Origin: Myoxocephalus aenaeus
Lineage: Eukaryota > Chordata > Actinopteri > Perciformes > Cottidae
Reading direction: 5' to 3'
Assembly: GCA_038501785.1 (NCBI GenBank)
Contig: JBAMJR010000170.1
Coordinates: 2,142,501 to 2,206,500 of the forward strand
DNA: 64,000 bases
Position numbers and translations under genes: made by a program. The first letter of the stretch is position 1. Each line of letters starts with the position of its first letter. The notes under the pieces are model-generated. The model did no database searches and had not been told where the DNA came from. It was given only the letters and a program-made list of their open reading frames with translations. This document shows, one piece after another, positions 23,541-36,612 of the stretch.

Positions 23541-25876
23541 TGTATGTGTCTCTCCTAAAACCTGGCAGGGTTCCTAGCTAGCGAGGGTTGCACCAGTATG
23601 GTATCCAGGTTTCTGCCCTAGAGACATGGAAACCGACCAATCAGAGGAGTTTTGAATAAAATCCTTGGGTGCCCATTACTGACCTATTTGTAGTTCGGTA
23701 GGCGTTTGACACTCTTTGCACACCCCGTTACCATCGGAGCAGCCTTATTAGGGAGACCCACAGACTTGGATCAAGTCAGAGCAACACATTACTTTTGCTT
23801 ATCGAGTTACATTTAGAAGCTCTTGTTTACTCGCTCGGCAAAATCCCCTCCATGAGTTTCTCATTTTAATTTGACTTATTTTCTTCAGCTTTTTCTCTTT
23901 TTCTTTCTTGTATGTATTTGAGATTTTACTGCCTGGAATGCTGCAGAAAACGGCTTCCTGCACGCCTTGTTCATCCAGTACCGTAACATGCTACAGCCAG
24001 CCTGGCGCCCATCATGCTTCTGTCCTTTCCTCCTTTCCTAGTGTTTACTGTGGAGAACAGGGCAGTGCTGCAAACCCGCTGGGAGGAAAGCCCAGACCCC
24101 GGCTATGCTGGTTTATTGCTGTCTGAATTTAGACCCTGAGCGTATAGCTCACTTCCTATGCTATATATTACCTTTACGGCGGGACCTGGGAAGACTTATG
24201 AGCAAAACATTTGTTCTAAAACAATATGGAAGACTTTCTCACAGAGACAAGTTTTTACAGTGTGCCGTGTTCTATGAATAGGCTTTACTGTGAGGTGCAT
24301 GGCGAGGCATTCACAGTGCAGAGTTCACAGTAGCTTTAGTGTGTCTACGTGCAGTTTTATTGCCCTTAGTGACTTGTAAAAGAATAATTACGGCTTGGAC
24401 GATTGGATGAAATTAGCCCTCACTGTTCATTTTAAGTATTTACAGTCCTTGGCATATATAGGCCGACGGGGACTGAAGGAGAGGACGCTGGGTTGGGGGA
24501 AGGGAAGGTCGTCAGTTTGGGTCTGAAGGTCATTTCTTCACCACCAAGCATGCGAGTCTCCTCAAAGTCGACGACTGCACACAAACGGACACACCATGGT
24601 GCTGAATTACACGATAACTTTTCCGCTTTCATTGTCAAAACGGTGCCAGAATACATCGTGTTATTGCTCATATAGCGTGTAATGTGCATTGGGCTTTCAG
24701 GGTTGTTTACATACCATCGTGAATAATAGATGATGCTTCTCTTAAGGCCGTGTCTGGGTTAAGCTGCTGAAATGCATCTGCATGTGCAATTCAGGAATAC
24801 AGTAATACTATACAGGCGTTGTGGGTCTGTCAACATGTTCCAGCACCGTTTGGTGTCCCTTTCTAACGCACTGGGGAGGCCAGAGCAGTGAACACGTGAC
24901 TTTAAACAACAACCCTTGCTTCGGTTTAGTCTACAAAACCACTTATTTAGGTTTAGGAAAAACATCTTGGTTTGCCTTAAAATAACTGTATATAATGTAA
25001 ACAGCGTACGGAAAAATAAACCAAACTTTGAGACATGAAGACCTGGTCTGTTGGTGAAAAGTCCTGTTTTTGTTTGGCATTTTCTCTGAGCGTCTAATGG
25101 CTCTGATTTTACATTGCATACTAGCTGTTTCTTTAGGTGTATAATTAGATGGTTTTTGTTTTTTTTGTAAGAAAAAAGACAATACATAGACATAACACCA
25201 AGAGGATGACAAAACAGTGAGATGCAAGCCAGCAAAACATCATATATTCAGGGTATGGAAGAACGGTGTGTGTTTGTGTTTGTGTATGTGTGCGTGTTTA
25301 TTATTTCATTTAAAAAAAGGCTCAAAGTATAGATGAGGGCATATTGATATGTATGTGTGTATGCGTGTATGTGGGTTTCAATTGGATTTCAGGCCAAAAA
25401 AGACAACAATGTGAATATTAATAGAATGGATGGTGTCATGTTTGTAAAAACATAGTGAAGGATGACCAGATGGAGTGGTGCTCTGTTGTATTGTAAATGA
25501 TGGTTAGATTTTCCATTGAAATGTATTCTATCAATAGGTTTCTCCAGTGTGTGTGTGTGATATGTATGTTATTCATTAATTTCCACTTCATGAGGATAGT
25601 TTTCTTGGCGATAGTTAGGGCCACGAGGAGTAATCGGTGGTTTGTTGTGGAAATGTCTCCTAGTAAGCACAGTGAACGGATTATGGGACGAGGCAGCCCA
25701 GGAAGACAGACAGTGACTCAGTTATTTTTTTCCAAAACTGTTGAACTGGTTTGCAGTGTATAATTAGATGTCTAATTTCATAATTGTCTGTCATTCATCA
25801 AGTAAAAACCTCAAAAAGTATTTGGTGCCAGCTTTGTGCGAGGAGTTTAAAAGGATAGTACATGTTATATCTTTGG

Positions 25877-26431
25877 CAACCTCCGGTTCTGCCGAGTGAA
25901 GCCAATGCGGAAGTGTCTTAAAATGGGTCTTCTCTCTACTGACCAGCAGGGGGCGTCTCCTCCGGTTTCAAAATGAAGTTTGATTGTATAGAAGTCTATG
26001 AGAAGGTGACTCTACTTCTCACTTGATATATTACCTCAGTGAACATTGTTTATGGTCTCAATCGCTAGTTTCAAGTCTTCTTCAATACAGCTTGATGTTC
26101 ATTTAGTAAATTATGGTCCCATTTAGCGTAGAATAGAGCATAAAGCAGAGTATGCTTCAGGGCGGGCTTACTGTGACTGACAAGTCACTGGCGCTACCAG
26201 AGCCGTATACAACGTCTCTACGTACCTCCTGCACGTTCCAAATAAGGTAACTTCCGTTTCTTGGTTAACCAAACAAAAAAAAACATGGCGACGGCCATTT
26301 TCCAAGATGGCGACGGCCATTTTCCAAGACGGCGACGGCGAAATCGCCAAACTCTGCGCTTCATATAGTCAGTCCACCAACCGACTGGTGACGTCACAAT
26401 GACTATGTGCACTTCCTTTATACAGTCTATG
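25877..26431 (+). repeat. Dispersed repeat family X, copy C (longest)
   Basis: It starts with CAACCTCCGGTTCTG as copy A does, shares the CTAGTTTCAAGTCTTCTTCA block with the other copies, and extends further right to TATACAGTCTATG. It holds the CAGGGGGCG core at 25943..25956. Near its right end, a 22-bp unit ATGGCGACGGCCATTTTCC(AAG) is repeated at 26285..26306 and 26307..26328, with a partial third copy. Ends are approximate. Confidence 0.82.
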
Positions 26432-27750
26432 CTTCAGACCAATAGTAAACTCTGGGACTAAATAGTTTATTGATTGATTAATTTTGGGCCTTAGGGTCCT
26501 CTAAGAATTAATTTGTGCTGTGAGCCATCTTCTTTACTCTTAACCAGTAACATATACAGTGATATTAGCACATCTGAACAATATCTCACAAGTTTTACTG
26601 TTTATTTTGATACAAATTTTATTAAAATAGACATTGTGGTAGCAGATATACACCTTTCTTTGGTTTGGGTATGCAACTTTACCCAATTAAAGAAAAATTA
26701 GCTCCGTTTTTAAAGGGTGAAAATGATTACTAGTTGCAGCCCGAGCAGACATGCAAGGTACAGTATTATTATTATTATTGTATCCTCTGTCCACATCTGA
26801 TGGTGTGAGATGAAAGCCATTAGGCTGTAGTTTATCGTGTTGACATTAAAGTCTCAGTTAATTTACCGATGATATTAGGATTCTAGCAGTGTGACGGCTG
26901 CAGGCCCGGCCTCAGTCTGGACGCCGGTCGCCTCAATGTCACATCTTGCAGGAAGCAGCAGCTGCGGCTGATCAGTGCCGAAACGGGCTCTGTGAACATG
27001 TACTTCCTGTGGCGCTTCCTGTTCGCTGCTGGCATACACTCACGGCATTCGTGGTAAAAACCGGTTCACACGCTAACGCACTTCAGATACCACTGTACAC
27101 ACTCACACACAGAGGTCGCGGAGGGGTCACGGTTTCACATAGTATGGTTCAGCAGAGGCTTCTATGTCAGCGCTGTGGCTGTTGCAGCGGTGCCGGGCAG
27201 TTAAATACCAGCTGGGGGAGGGAGAGTTAACACAACATGCAAGGTCAGTGTTAACAACGCTGCCGGGGTAAAACTGTGTGTGACCCAGGTTAAGATGTGA
27301 GCCAGTGGTTGAACAAAAAATTTAAACAATTTCTTTTAATCTTTCTTCTTTTTGTTGGCATTATGCCTTCTTTTCTGATTAGTGTTTGAATCACAGTCTG
27401 CTTGGATTCATTTTTAGTGCTGAAAATTAGTTGGATCAGATTTTTAACCATCATATTTGCTTGTCTTTCAGTGTAATCTTGTGCCAGTGGCACAGTGAGA
27501 TTTATATTTCTAATTTTCAGTTCATATCCAGCAGCGTCTTGTCATCCCTCCTGCTGTCCCACCTCCTCACCGCCTGTATCTAAATACATCTCAGAGGCTC
27601 CACAGAGCAGAGAAGAGTCAACCTTGTCCCTGACTAATTCCTTTTTACATATAAACCACTAAATGCTTTTGCCAAATATGTTTTGGAGAAAACACAATGG
27701 CTGCATTGATTACATTCAGTGGAAATGCTTCCAGTGCAAGATGTGTTCAG

Positions 27751-27974
27751 GTGTTTGCCACTGCAGTAGGTGAGGCGTTCAGGTGTTTGTCACTGCGGTA
27801 GGTGAGGCGTTCAGGTGTTTGTCACTGCGGTAGGTGAGGCGTTCAGGTGTTTGTCACTGCGGTAGGTGAGGCGTTCAGGTGTTTGTCACTGCAGTAGGTG
27901 AGGCGTTCAGGTGTTTGTCACTGCGGTAGGTGAGGCGTTCAGGTGTTTGTCACTGCGGTAGGTGAGGCGTTCAG
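27751..27974. repeat. 32-bp tandem array, 7 copies
   Basis: Seven contiguous 32-bp units containing GTGTTTGTCACTGCGGTAGG and TGAGGCGTTCAG. Differences between units are minor: GCAG versus GCGG, and GCC in the first unit. This is a minisatellite without unique spacers. Confidence 0.96.
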
Positions 27975-28939
27975 GTGAATTGTTGAAACCACGATTTGAC
28001 GCTGCATATTGTCCCGAACCTTTCACCAAGTGAAGTGAGTTACCGGAACAGAAGACTAAAAGGTGGATTTCTTGGTGTAGCAAAATAACACATTGTCGTC
28101 AGTGAATGTTTTGCAGAACACAGATTTAGAATACCCTGATAATAAAGTGATCAAATCAAATCTTAAGTAATAATTGAATGTTGCACCCGAACATTATTAT
28201 CCAGCCAGTAATATGCTTCTTCCACAATGTAGGTAAACACTGATTAGACAGAATTAGTAGAGAATACCACCAAGCATAAAAATACAAAATAAAATCTAAG
28301 AAAATAAAATCTGCAGAATATGCTGCATGCTTTCATTGCCTTTTTAATTTGATTGATTAATCAATTCGTTTAAAAAAATAATTATCACAGTCAGTGATCA
28401 TGATTTTTGCTAGATTTCTGCACTTAATTAAATCTGTGAAAAGAGCTGCAATTTGATGACATGCAGCATTTTATAATTAACCGTGTTAACAGTCTTAAGT
28501 CACACAATCAGTTCATCTGTCACTTCATGTGTCTGTATTTTTGCTGGAGATGAAAACACTTCACGGCAAACTGAAAGAAGAGGCTTCTCTTCGTAACGAT
28601 TGAGAGACTTGTGAAAAAAAAATATAAAATGTCTGAAAGGAAAGAACCAAATAACCTAATTTGTCTAAAATCCTTTACACTCGGTCGTACATTGCTGCAA
28701 AGCCGCGATTCAGTGTACTGATGCAGGTCTAATGGCACAAACAGTTGAAACGGAGAGCCGCTGCGTTCATATTTGTCAGAATAAAATGTTGAATTCCTCC
28801 ATCCTCCGCTGATCCAGACAGTATTTTTGTCTCCTTTCCCTCGCCTCCCCTCCCCTCCCTCCCGTCTCTCTGCATCTTTTCCCTCTTTTTCTTTTTTTTT
28901 TTTTCATTGTGAACAGCTTACTGCAGTATCCTTAAAGTC

Positions 28940-29060
28940 CCTGCATGTGTCCTGAGTTGTCCTCTCTTACCCGGCATGCACCGCGGCGATGTGGAGCTCT
29001 GTCGGCTCAGGATGGGCGCGCACTTTTGATGTGGGGGGGTGGGGGGGGGGGCGGGCAGGC
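28940..29060. promoter_or_regulatory. GC-rich patch with a G-run, possible regulatory element
   Basis: A short CpG-containing stretch (GGCATGCACCGCGGCGATG, GGGCGCGCAC) is followed by G7-T-G11-C-G3 at 29033..29055, which could form a G-quadruplex. It follows a roughly 110-bp pyrimidine-rich tract (28830..28915). In an AT-rich background it could be a promoter or first-exon region, perhaps a distal 5' start of thrb, but no transcript evidence is available. Low confidence. Confidence 0.25.
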
Positions 29061-32000
29061 ACGCAGACGCTATGATGCTGCTTTATACACTCTTTTCAAT
29101 GGTTTCCCTCGGCGCCCACTGCTGTCATCAATTTGAAAAGAGATTTTTTTTTTGCTGTTTTTTTTTTTTTTTTATCCGGGCCTGAAAATAGTGTCCATGA
29201 AGCTGAAGAAGAAGAAGAAAAAAAGCGGGGGGTGGGGGGAGAAAAATATATTCTGTATTGCTGCAAACAGAGTCTGCAAGCCGGCGCATTGTCCTGATGT
29301 GACCCACACTGGCTCACACAGGCGAAGGCAGAGAGGGAGGGGGTGTGTGAGTGAGTGAGTGTGTGTGAGTGAGTGTGTTGTGAAAGGCTGTGATGTTAGG
29401 AAGGCAAGAGATGCATGACATTTTTATATTTTTCTCATCTTTTATTTGCAGGATCCCAATGTTGCACATTATTTTCTGTATGTTAACAAACATAATCCTC
29501 TGCGTCTCGCACGCTCGCACACAAACGCACACGTTTCACTCTGCGGCGGTGATCTTCCCTCGTATTCATCCTCCTCAGATCATACATTTTGGCAACAACT
29601 CGGTTAGCGTCGGCACAATTAGTCAGTTCATTAATTGGTAAATCAATAGAGGGTTGATCGTCAATCATTTTGACAATTGATTCATGGTTGTGATTTCATG
29701 CAACATTAACGTTCTCTTTTTCCGATTTGTTTTTTAAATGTGAGGGTTTACTGTGTATTGTTGATTCCGACAAGAGTGACGTGATCTTTTTATTTGGATG
29801 ATGGATTAACCATTTTTCTAATATCATAAATCAAGATTACAAAACATAACGTATATCTTATATATTATATCACCTGCCTAAAGTTCACAAACCAGGCAAT
29901 GATACAAACAAGCAAACACTAAATTGCTGAGTTACGCAATAGTTTTTCTGTTTATTATCTATATTCAGCCATCATGGACCTGCTTTTCAGCTGATCTATA
30001 ATAGATTTCAATTCTACAATTCATTAGTCTACATCTATTACATTACATATTAATCCAAAGGCCAACACAAACAAAGCTGACTACACAGACTAATTCAATT
30101 AAATTAGCTTCCTTAATAAATGTATTCCATGTTTGCCATTATAATTATAATTTATCTTGCTTCTTGGCAATAAGTATCTCCATATGATGTCGTTCTACTT
30201 ACTCCTCCCAGGAGAGTGCTAATCAATGAATCATTTGGTCTTTAAAATGTCTTGTTTTATACAACCATCTGTCTAACATCCAAAGATGTTCAGTTGACAA
30301 CAATAAAGCAGAGAGAATTATTGAATGCTTCTACTTGAGAAGTCAGAGTCTTGATGGATGACCGAAATGATTTGTTTGATTGACTAATTGATTATTGGCT
30401 GACTTGTACAACACCAAATTGATTTTGGACCAATGGTTAGAGAAAATGAGCAATGAGAAAATGACACCTTGGTATCTGGGAAATTCTGATAGTTTTATGA
30501 CCTTTTATAGACTGAATGATTTAATCTACTTGTAATCTAATCTAATGTTTCATTGTTGTTGCGAGGTAGACTGGACAAAAGTTCTGAAGCTCCGTGAGAT
30601 CGTAAGGTGACCTTGAGTTGGGATTGTTTTATCAAAATCGGAAAAAAAGAAAATGTTAATGAAGACGCTGATTGAAAGCCCTGTTAAAGCTAGTAAGCAG
30701 ACCTTGAGTTAGGATTGATTTAATATGGCAATGATGCAGAAAATCCTTTAAACACTTGCCATTAGTTTTTTCCAGAGCTTTCAAACATATCACACAATCT
30801 TCATCAGCAGATAAAAGATGAAAGTCGCGTTTTTAAGGGGGAGTTTTCAAGATGAACTCCATCCGCTGATGGTGAAAGCTCTGGGAGAAGAAAAAAAAAA
30901 GAGCTGAAGAATGAACTTCGATAGCAAATTTGATTAGAAACCTAAGATGACACATTATATGGAACATTGTTGGAATGTAGTGTTTTGACTGCAGTCTTAA
31001 TGTCGAATATCAGCGTTATTATGTCACATGTCCACGTAATTTATTCAACACTTTGCAGAATCGGCACTGGTTACTGCTTTGACTCATTTTGGTCCCAGCT
31101 GTTTCCTCAGGTGCTGACTGCACAGATTGGCACTTGACTCAGACCAATTATGTCACTTATCTTTACCTTTGTGCTCGCTTCATTTAACTCTTCTCACTGG
31201 AAGGTATCGTTTACTTGAGGGTCGATCTCGACGGTCTCCTGTTTTTTTTTTAGATGTTTTCTTTTCTTTTTTTTCCCTCAAATATCTGTAGTTTCCTCTC
31301 TCCAACTTCCTATAATAGATTTAGCTCCTGATGCAAAAATATTTACATCGTTGCATACTAATGTATTTCTTGGAGGAGCTGTTAATTTTGATCGTGTTCA
31401 GTTCGGGTCCATTAAAGGCCTCTCGGCCTCCAGCATGGGAATGGCTTTCTGCTTTATTGTGCTTTCAAGCTGACTTTTCTTTAGTCTGATTCACAGACGT
31501 GTGCCACCCTTGAAGTTCAGTTTCGCTCTGACCTTCATATTCCTACTTTCAACACACTGAAATGTTTTCTGATCCAATCTCCTTTTTGTGCTATTGAAGC
31601 TTTAAAGGGTGGTGTTGATGCAAACTAAACACTTGCTGCTGCTTCACATTAAAAGCCTCTACTACAAAACAAATAATATACTGTTCATCAACTACATTTA
31701 CATGCACAAAATATTCAGATTTCTTTGCCCTTATTTTGAAAAAGACAACATTCCTGCTAAGCTATATGTTTGGCTAATAAATAAAAAAAGTATGTGCATA
31801 CGTTGTAACACTAATGAGGTGCATCCTCTGACCACGCCCTTTAAATTACTTACATTTCCTGCTTTTTCCAACTAAAGTCCCGCCCCCCTTGTTGTCAATT
31901 TTGAAAACCTGTGTTCTTCAAGCTATTGTTTTTTACGTCAATGCACGAGAAAACTATTTTTGAAAGTTTTCCCAGGAGATGAGTTTGAAACTTTGCGAGG

Positions 32001-34581
32001 GAGGAATGGAAGATACAGGCGCAATACAATGAGTTTAGATTCAGAGCTGAAGGTGACTGATTAAAGATAAGACACACCTTCTACCACGCTGTTCCTATTT
32101 CATGGAAAACTGGGGAGGGGCAGATGCAAAACTAAAGCACCTTTTTTACGACCGATACTAAATCTCGTGTCGAGCGTTAAAAACTAGAAATGTGTCTCAT
32201 TAGATCTCTTTTCTTAGTGCAGCACGCTGCTTCTCTGCTGCTGTAGAAAACATAAAAAACTGTGTTTAAACACGTCTGTTCTCACTCAATTAACAGAGTT
32301 TTGTAAATCATTTGTTAGTAATGAGTGATGTAATCCAGGCCTCATAAATCAAGCTCATAATCGTGCCACATGGCTCTCCCCAACTACGTGGATTGATAAT
32401 AAGTCAGCGTGTCGTGTTTACGTTGTCAGAAGAAAAGAAAAGTAATTGAATCATTTCTGTCTCTTTGTTCTCTGTACTGTAGTGAAAAGAAATACATAAC
32501 TGTGACTGCAAAACCATGAAACACTTGGACACTGTAGATCATTATCAGCTCCATTTCTGCCTCAGAACAAATTATGATTTTGGTCTTTTTCCCCATTGTG
32601 GATCACCAAAAACGAGATAGGTATATAAAAAATAATTCCACTAGCAATGGATTGGAACAGGCTCTAGATTAAAGCCTGCGCTGGGGTAATATATTTTCTT
32701 GAGTGATTCATGGGGACCACAGTTACCACAAAGTCAGCTGCTGCCAATCACTATAAGCTATTTACAGACATTATGTTTTATTGTTTTAACATGACTCAAC
32801 TAACCCAGATGCTCTTTCCTTTTCATCATGATATTCATTTCCATTTCAAAATGTTTATAACACGCAACAGAAGCTTTTCATTTATGTTGATAACCGATCG
32901 GACAGAAGGGGAAAAAGCTGCCGTCATGTAGGACATTTGAATATTAGTTTAACTGCGGCGATTTTAGACCGTTTTCACGTCAGGTGCCCGAAGCACAACA
33001 ACAACATCGACAACAACAGCAGAATGCAAAAAAAAGAAATGCTCTTGTAAACAACTAGAGGCGCCTCTCGCTGCGAAATAGGTGATGTGGGCGATCAACC
33101 CCGAAGCCACTGTAGCAGAGCACCCGGCTTGAAAAACACGGGAATGGTAGCGTGTTTGCGAGCTTTGAAAGCAAGCGATTGCATTTCTGACCACATTCTT
33201 GCATCTTGCATCTTGCACATTCCAGAGCACAAGCTAGCCACACATCCCGTTTACACGCGCACGGCAAGTTGCATCCGTCCGGACGGAGTACTGATTCTGA
33301 GTATTAGCAGTGGTGAATTCATTGCACATGAAGTAGGGCCTCGTGAGTGAGGATCACAGGCAAAAGAAAGCCTTGCATTCATTAAGATTTCCACAGACTG
33401 ACACACCCCATTGGAGGAAAATACATGCGAGCACTTTAACTAAACCATTGACACCATTCACACCATTACAGGCCAGCGTGTGTCCAGTTCTGTGTGTGGA
33501 CCGTCTGCAGGACACGGGCCCAGATGTCATTTTAGTCTGAACCATTCATACTTTTTAGCTCGCTGCATCGGAAAAGATGAAGACTAACGGCAAAAAAAGT
33601 GGATGCTGAAAGCGTGCGTCACATTGTCAAATATAACTCAAATCACCATGGAAACTGAGTAACAGAGTCTATCAGTGGGTGTTTTTGTTTTTTTTCACGC
33701 ACATTTTCTTTTCATCTCTCTCTTTTGTGTCTCTCGACCACAATATATAGACACGCACGCACACATTTCTGGGTAATGGCATCACAGTCTGAAAACATAT
33801 TTCAGACTAGAGAAGTTGGAATCAAGAACATGGAGGAGGACTTTAGCGGTATTGCAACTCCTTTGTCTGTCATATATACTCTGTGGGCGTCTCAAATGAA
33901 TTAATGATAATGTGATAGTGAACATATACGTTCTATTTATGTTATGATGTTATTGAACTACTTCACAGTTGTCTAACTTGTACATGGAAGCTGAATACAG
34001 GATAGTAGATTGCGAGAGTGTATCTACATATGGATCAATATCTAAAATCAGAATGCAGCTCAGATTTATAATGTAATAGTGAATGATGTGCACTAATATA
34101 TACATAACTTAAACATGAACTCATTTTTGTTGAGGGGAGAGATGTTCTTTTGTTTGTTCTTTTGCAATTTTAGTGACTTAAGTAGGTCGACTCTTCACAG
34201 ACTAAATTTGGAAATGCATTCTTTCCTCTATATGTTCAGTGTTTTTCACACCCCCAAAAATTGTGCTTTTCAAAACCGCTGTCCACAATGTGGAAATGTG
34301 GAAATGCATGCCTCGGCTTCTTACGGGGGCCATGTGGAGTTTTCTTGAACGTAAACGAGTTTAGTTTATATCCAGTCCTACTGCAGTTTGTAGTCTTGTC
34401 TGCTTTAAATGGAGCGTTACATCATATCTAGGTGTGTTACCCGTTGATCAGTGGAAACGTCTGATGCCATTATTAGGATTCTGTAGCCGCGTAACCCACA
34501 TTTGCCACCTGCAAATGTTAACAAAATGTATTTTTGCCAAGGAATCAAACGTATTATTTGATAATATATTTAATTGGTGTA
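29060..34581. other. Non-coding region
   Basis: AT-rich sequence without a recognisable coding exon or large repeat. A good acceptor-like sequence (polypyrimidine followed by TTTGCAG) ends at 29450, but no matching donor was found. Otherwise nothing was identified. Confidence 0.6.
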
Positions 34582-34929
34582 TACCGTACTTTTCGGGTTA
34601 CAAGCCGCTCCTACGGCTGATCAGTGTCCCCGCTGTAGCAAGCTAGTAGCGCTGCTAGGTAGCGCTGCTAGTAGCGTTACTAGCTAGCGCTTCTGCTGCT
34701 ACCGGCCACTGCTGCTGCTACTGCCCGCTGCTGCTGCTACTGCCCGCGTCCCCTCTGCCCAAGTCGGGTGTCGAGCCTGGTCCCGCTACCTTCGGTGGTT
34801 TTCAGGGAGCTAGCGGAAGTTAGCGGGGAAGTGACGGAGCGCTAGCAGGAGCCCAAGCTGGCTACAGCGGGGAGCTGTCGGGGACACTGACCGAAGGCAG
34901 TAGCGGCTTATAACCCGAAAAGTACGGTA
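34582..34929. mobile_element. Short inverted-repeat element (MITE-like), 348 bp
   Basis: The left end TACCGTACTTTTCGGGTTAC (34582 onward) and the reverse complement of the right end match in about 43 of 51 bases, with the first 19 identical. If the outer TA is taken as a duplicated target, the element is 34584..34927, as expected for a Tc1/mariner-type insertion, but other target lengths cannot be excluded. The interior is strikingly GC-rich with CTGCTGCTAC and GCTAGC repeats and has no coding capacity. Confidence 0.85.
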
Positions 34930-36545
34930 AATACTATTTATAGTGCCTCCACACAGATGTTATATGACTTTAATTCCAACAGCCAAACGGGCGGTTAACT
35001 TGCTACCGAAAACAACGCGGAGCGTTCTGAGGTCGCGGCACCATTATTGTGGGTTCCAACAGTCCGGTCGTTTGTCATCACCACATCTGGACCCGTGTAA
35101 TGAGTCCTTCCTTTCTGTGCTGCGATGCGGGAGCCGCATCGTTTAAAAGAAGTCTGACAGCTCGCAGTGTTCGGCCGTCATAATGGTGCAACAAGCTTTC
35201 CAGCACGAGGACGTGGGAACCAAAAAAGTTAAGGCGCCACTGGCTTCGTAGTAATGATTTTTTATTATTGGGCTCATTGACATTCTCATAACTGATGATG
35301 GCCAAGACTGCAAAAAAAAAAAAGTGGATTATCCTTCCGTGAGCATTTGTCTGATTGCAGAAGTGTTGACGGAGAGCAGCAGGAGTCAGAACTGAGCTTC
35401 AACCGGCTGAAACTCGGGCCGTTGCAAATGAATGAATGAATGACTGCAAATCAGACCTGCAGAGAATATGAACAGGCAAATATGTAAATTAGCATCACAC
35501 ACAAATAGGACTTGATTATGTTGTGCTGTTATGGACAGACGGCATTATTAAAACAATAATTCAGAGGAGAGTGCGGCGTTGCATTCCCCCCCCCAGATGA
35601 GTTGCACGTGTCCGCATGCACACTCGTTTGGTTGAGGAGTGCTACGGAAACGGCGTGGAGGGAAAGCATTCCCATCAGAGTGCCCATTAAGGCTGATTAC
35701 ACGTGATTGCCGTCTGTCGGAGAGAGATGACCAGTCCATTAATGACATAAACAAATGCTTTTCCTCTCTCGCTCTCCCCATAATCAAACCCCCTCCTGTT
35801 TTTGTGTTTTCTTCTTCTTCTTCCCTTGAGATCCCAACATGAACTTGACATCACTCCCAATGATTTTTTTTTTTTTTTTTGGCAAAACACCAGACTCCCA
35901 ACCCAAGCAGCTCTGCTTCCCTGCACATGTTGTTTTGTCGTTGTTGCTTTTATTTATGGCGGGTTTCCTTCCAAAATGTCATTCTTCTCTTCAGGGGCTG
36001 ACGCGCACAAAAAGATATATCGACCTATTTGAGGGTCCAAAAGGGAAAAGAAATGTATACCGGGATTCCTCCGCCCTTAATGCAGCGTGGAGAGCGGGGG
36101 GGTATTTGTGGTCCTAACCACATGTGGTACCGCTGTGGGAGTTGCTGTGTTGAGGGTTGTTTCATGTAGGTCATCTTATCCGGATGTAGTGATCTGACTA
36201 CATCCTGCCGCACACACTCTGCACAATAGGCATTAAAACTGGCGTCCGTGCTTCACTGTGACATATTTACTCCCTTTTTAAAATATCCTATTCTGACTTA
36301 TGTATGAGACAATGAGGTTTGCATGTGTTTTTTAATGTCTTTGCCCTCACCCAGTGAGAAGCTTTCAGATCTTTTGAGAACTTTAAAAATGCCTTCGGGT
36401 TCATTTTTGATGCCATGGCAACATGTGCCTCGAGCCTTCCTGAAGACCTACTGGTTTATTCGTAGCTGGATTGTGATTTTCATCTCCGTCGCTCATTAGC
36501 TTGACTCGGTTCTGACTGTGTGTGTGTGTATGTGTGTTTTTGTAG

Positions 36546-36612
36546 GTGTTTCTCTCGGGGAGCTCAGCAGCTCCTCAGCGCTGCGTGGAGTCAGACTTCT
36601 CCTCTTCCTCTG
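36546..36612 (+). other. thrb: Candidate non-coding 5'-UTR exon of thrb
   Basis: A 67-nt GC-rich segment without ATG is bounded by an acceptor-like TTTTTGTAG and a consensus-like donor CTCTG/GTAAGA. Vertebrate THRB genes have several small non-coding 5' exons, so an exon here would fit, but there is no conservation or transcript evidence in hand. The TG-rich sequence before the acceptor is an unusual polypyrimidine tract. This is a suggestion only. Confidence 0.3.

Larger units (their letters stand above)
15965..28790. other. Non-coding upstream region, part 2
   Basis: No recognisable gene. The segment from about 16.2 to 17.3 kb is richer in CpG and carries several overlapping short open frames, none with a known domain. 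The remainder is AT-rich and holds the CA microsatellite near 19.3 kb, a retroposon-like tail (19.77 kb), two more copies of dispersed repeat X (22.4 and 25.9 kb) and a 32-bp tandem array (27.75 kb). Confidence 0.65.

Noticed and set aside
29420..29640. Strong acceptor-like sequence ending TTTGCAG at 29450
   Set aside because: No convincing donor within a reasonable distance and no coding similarity.
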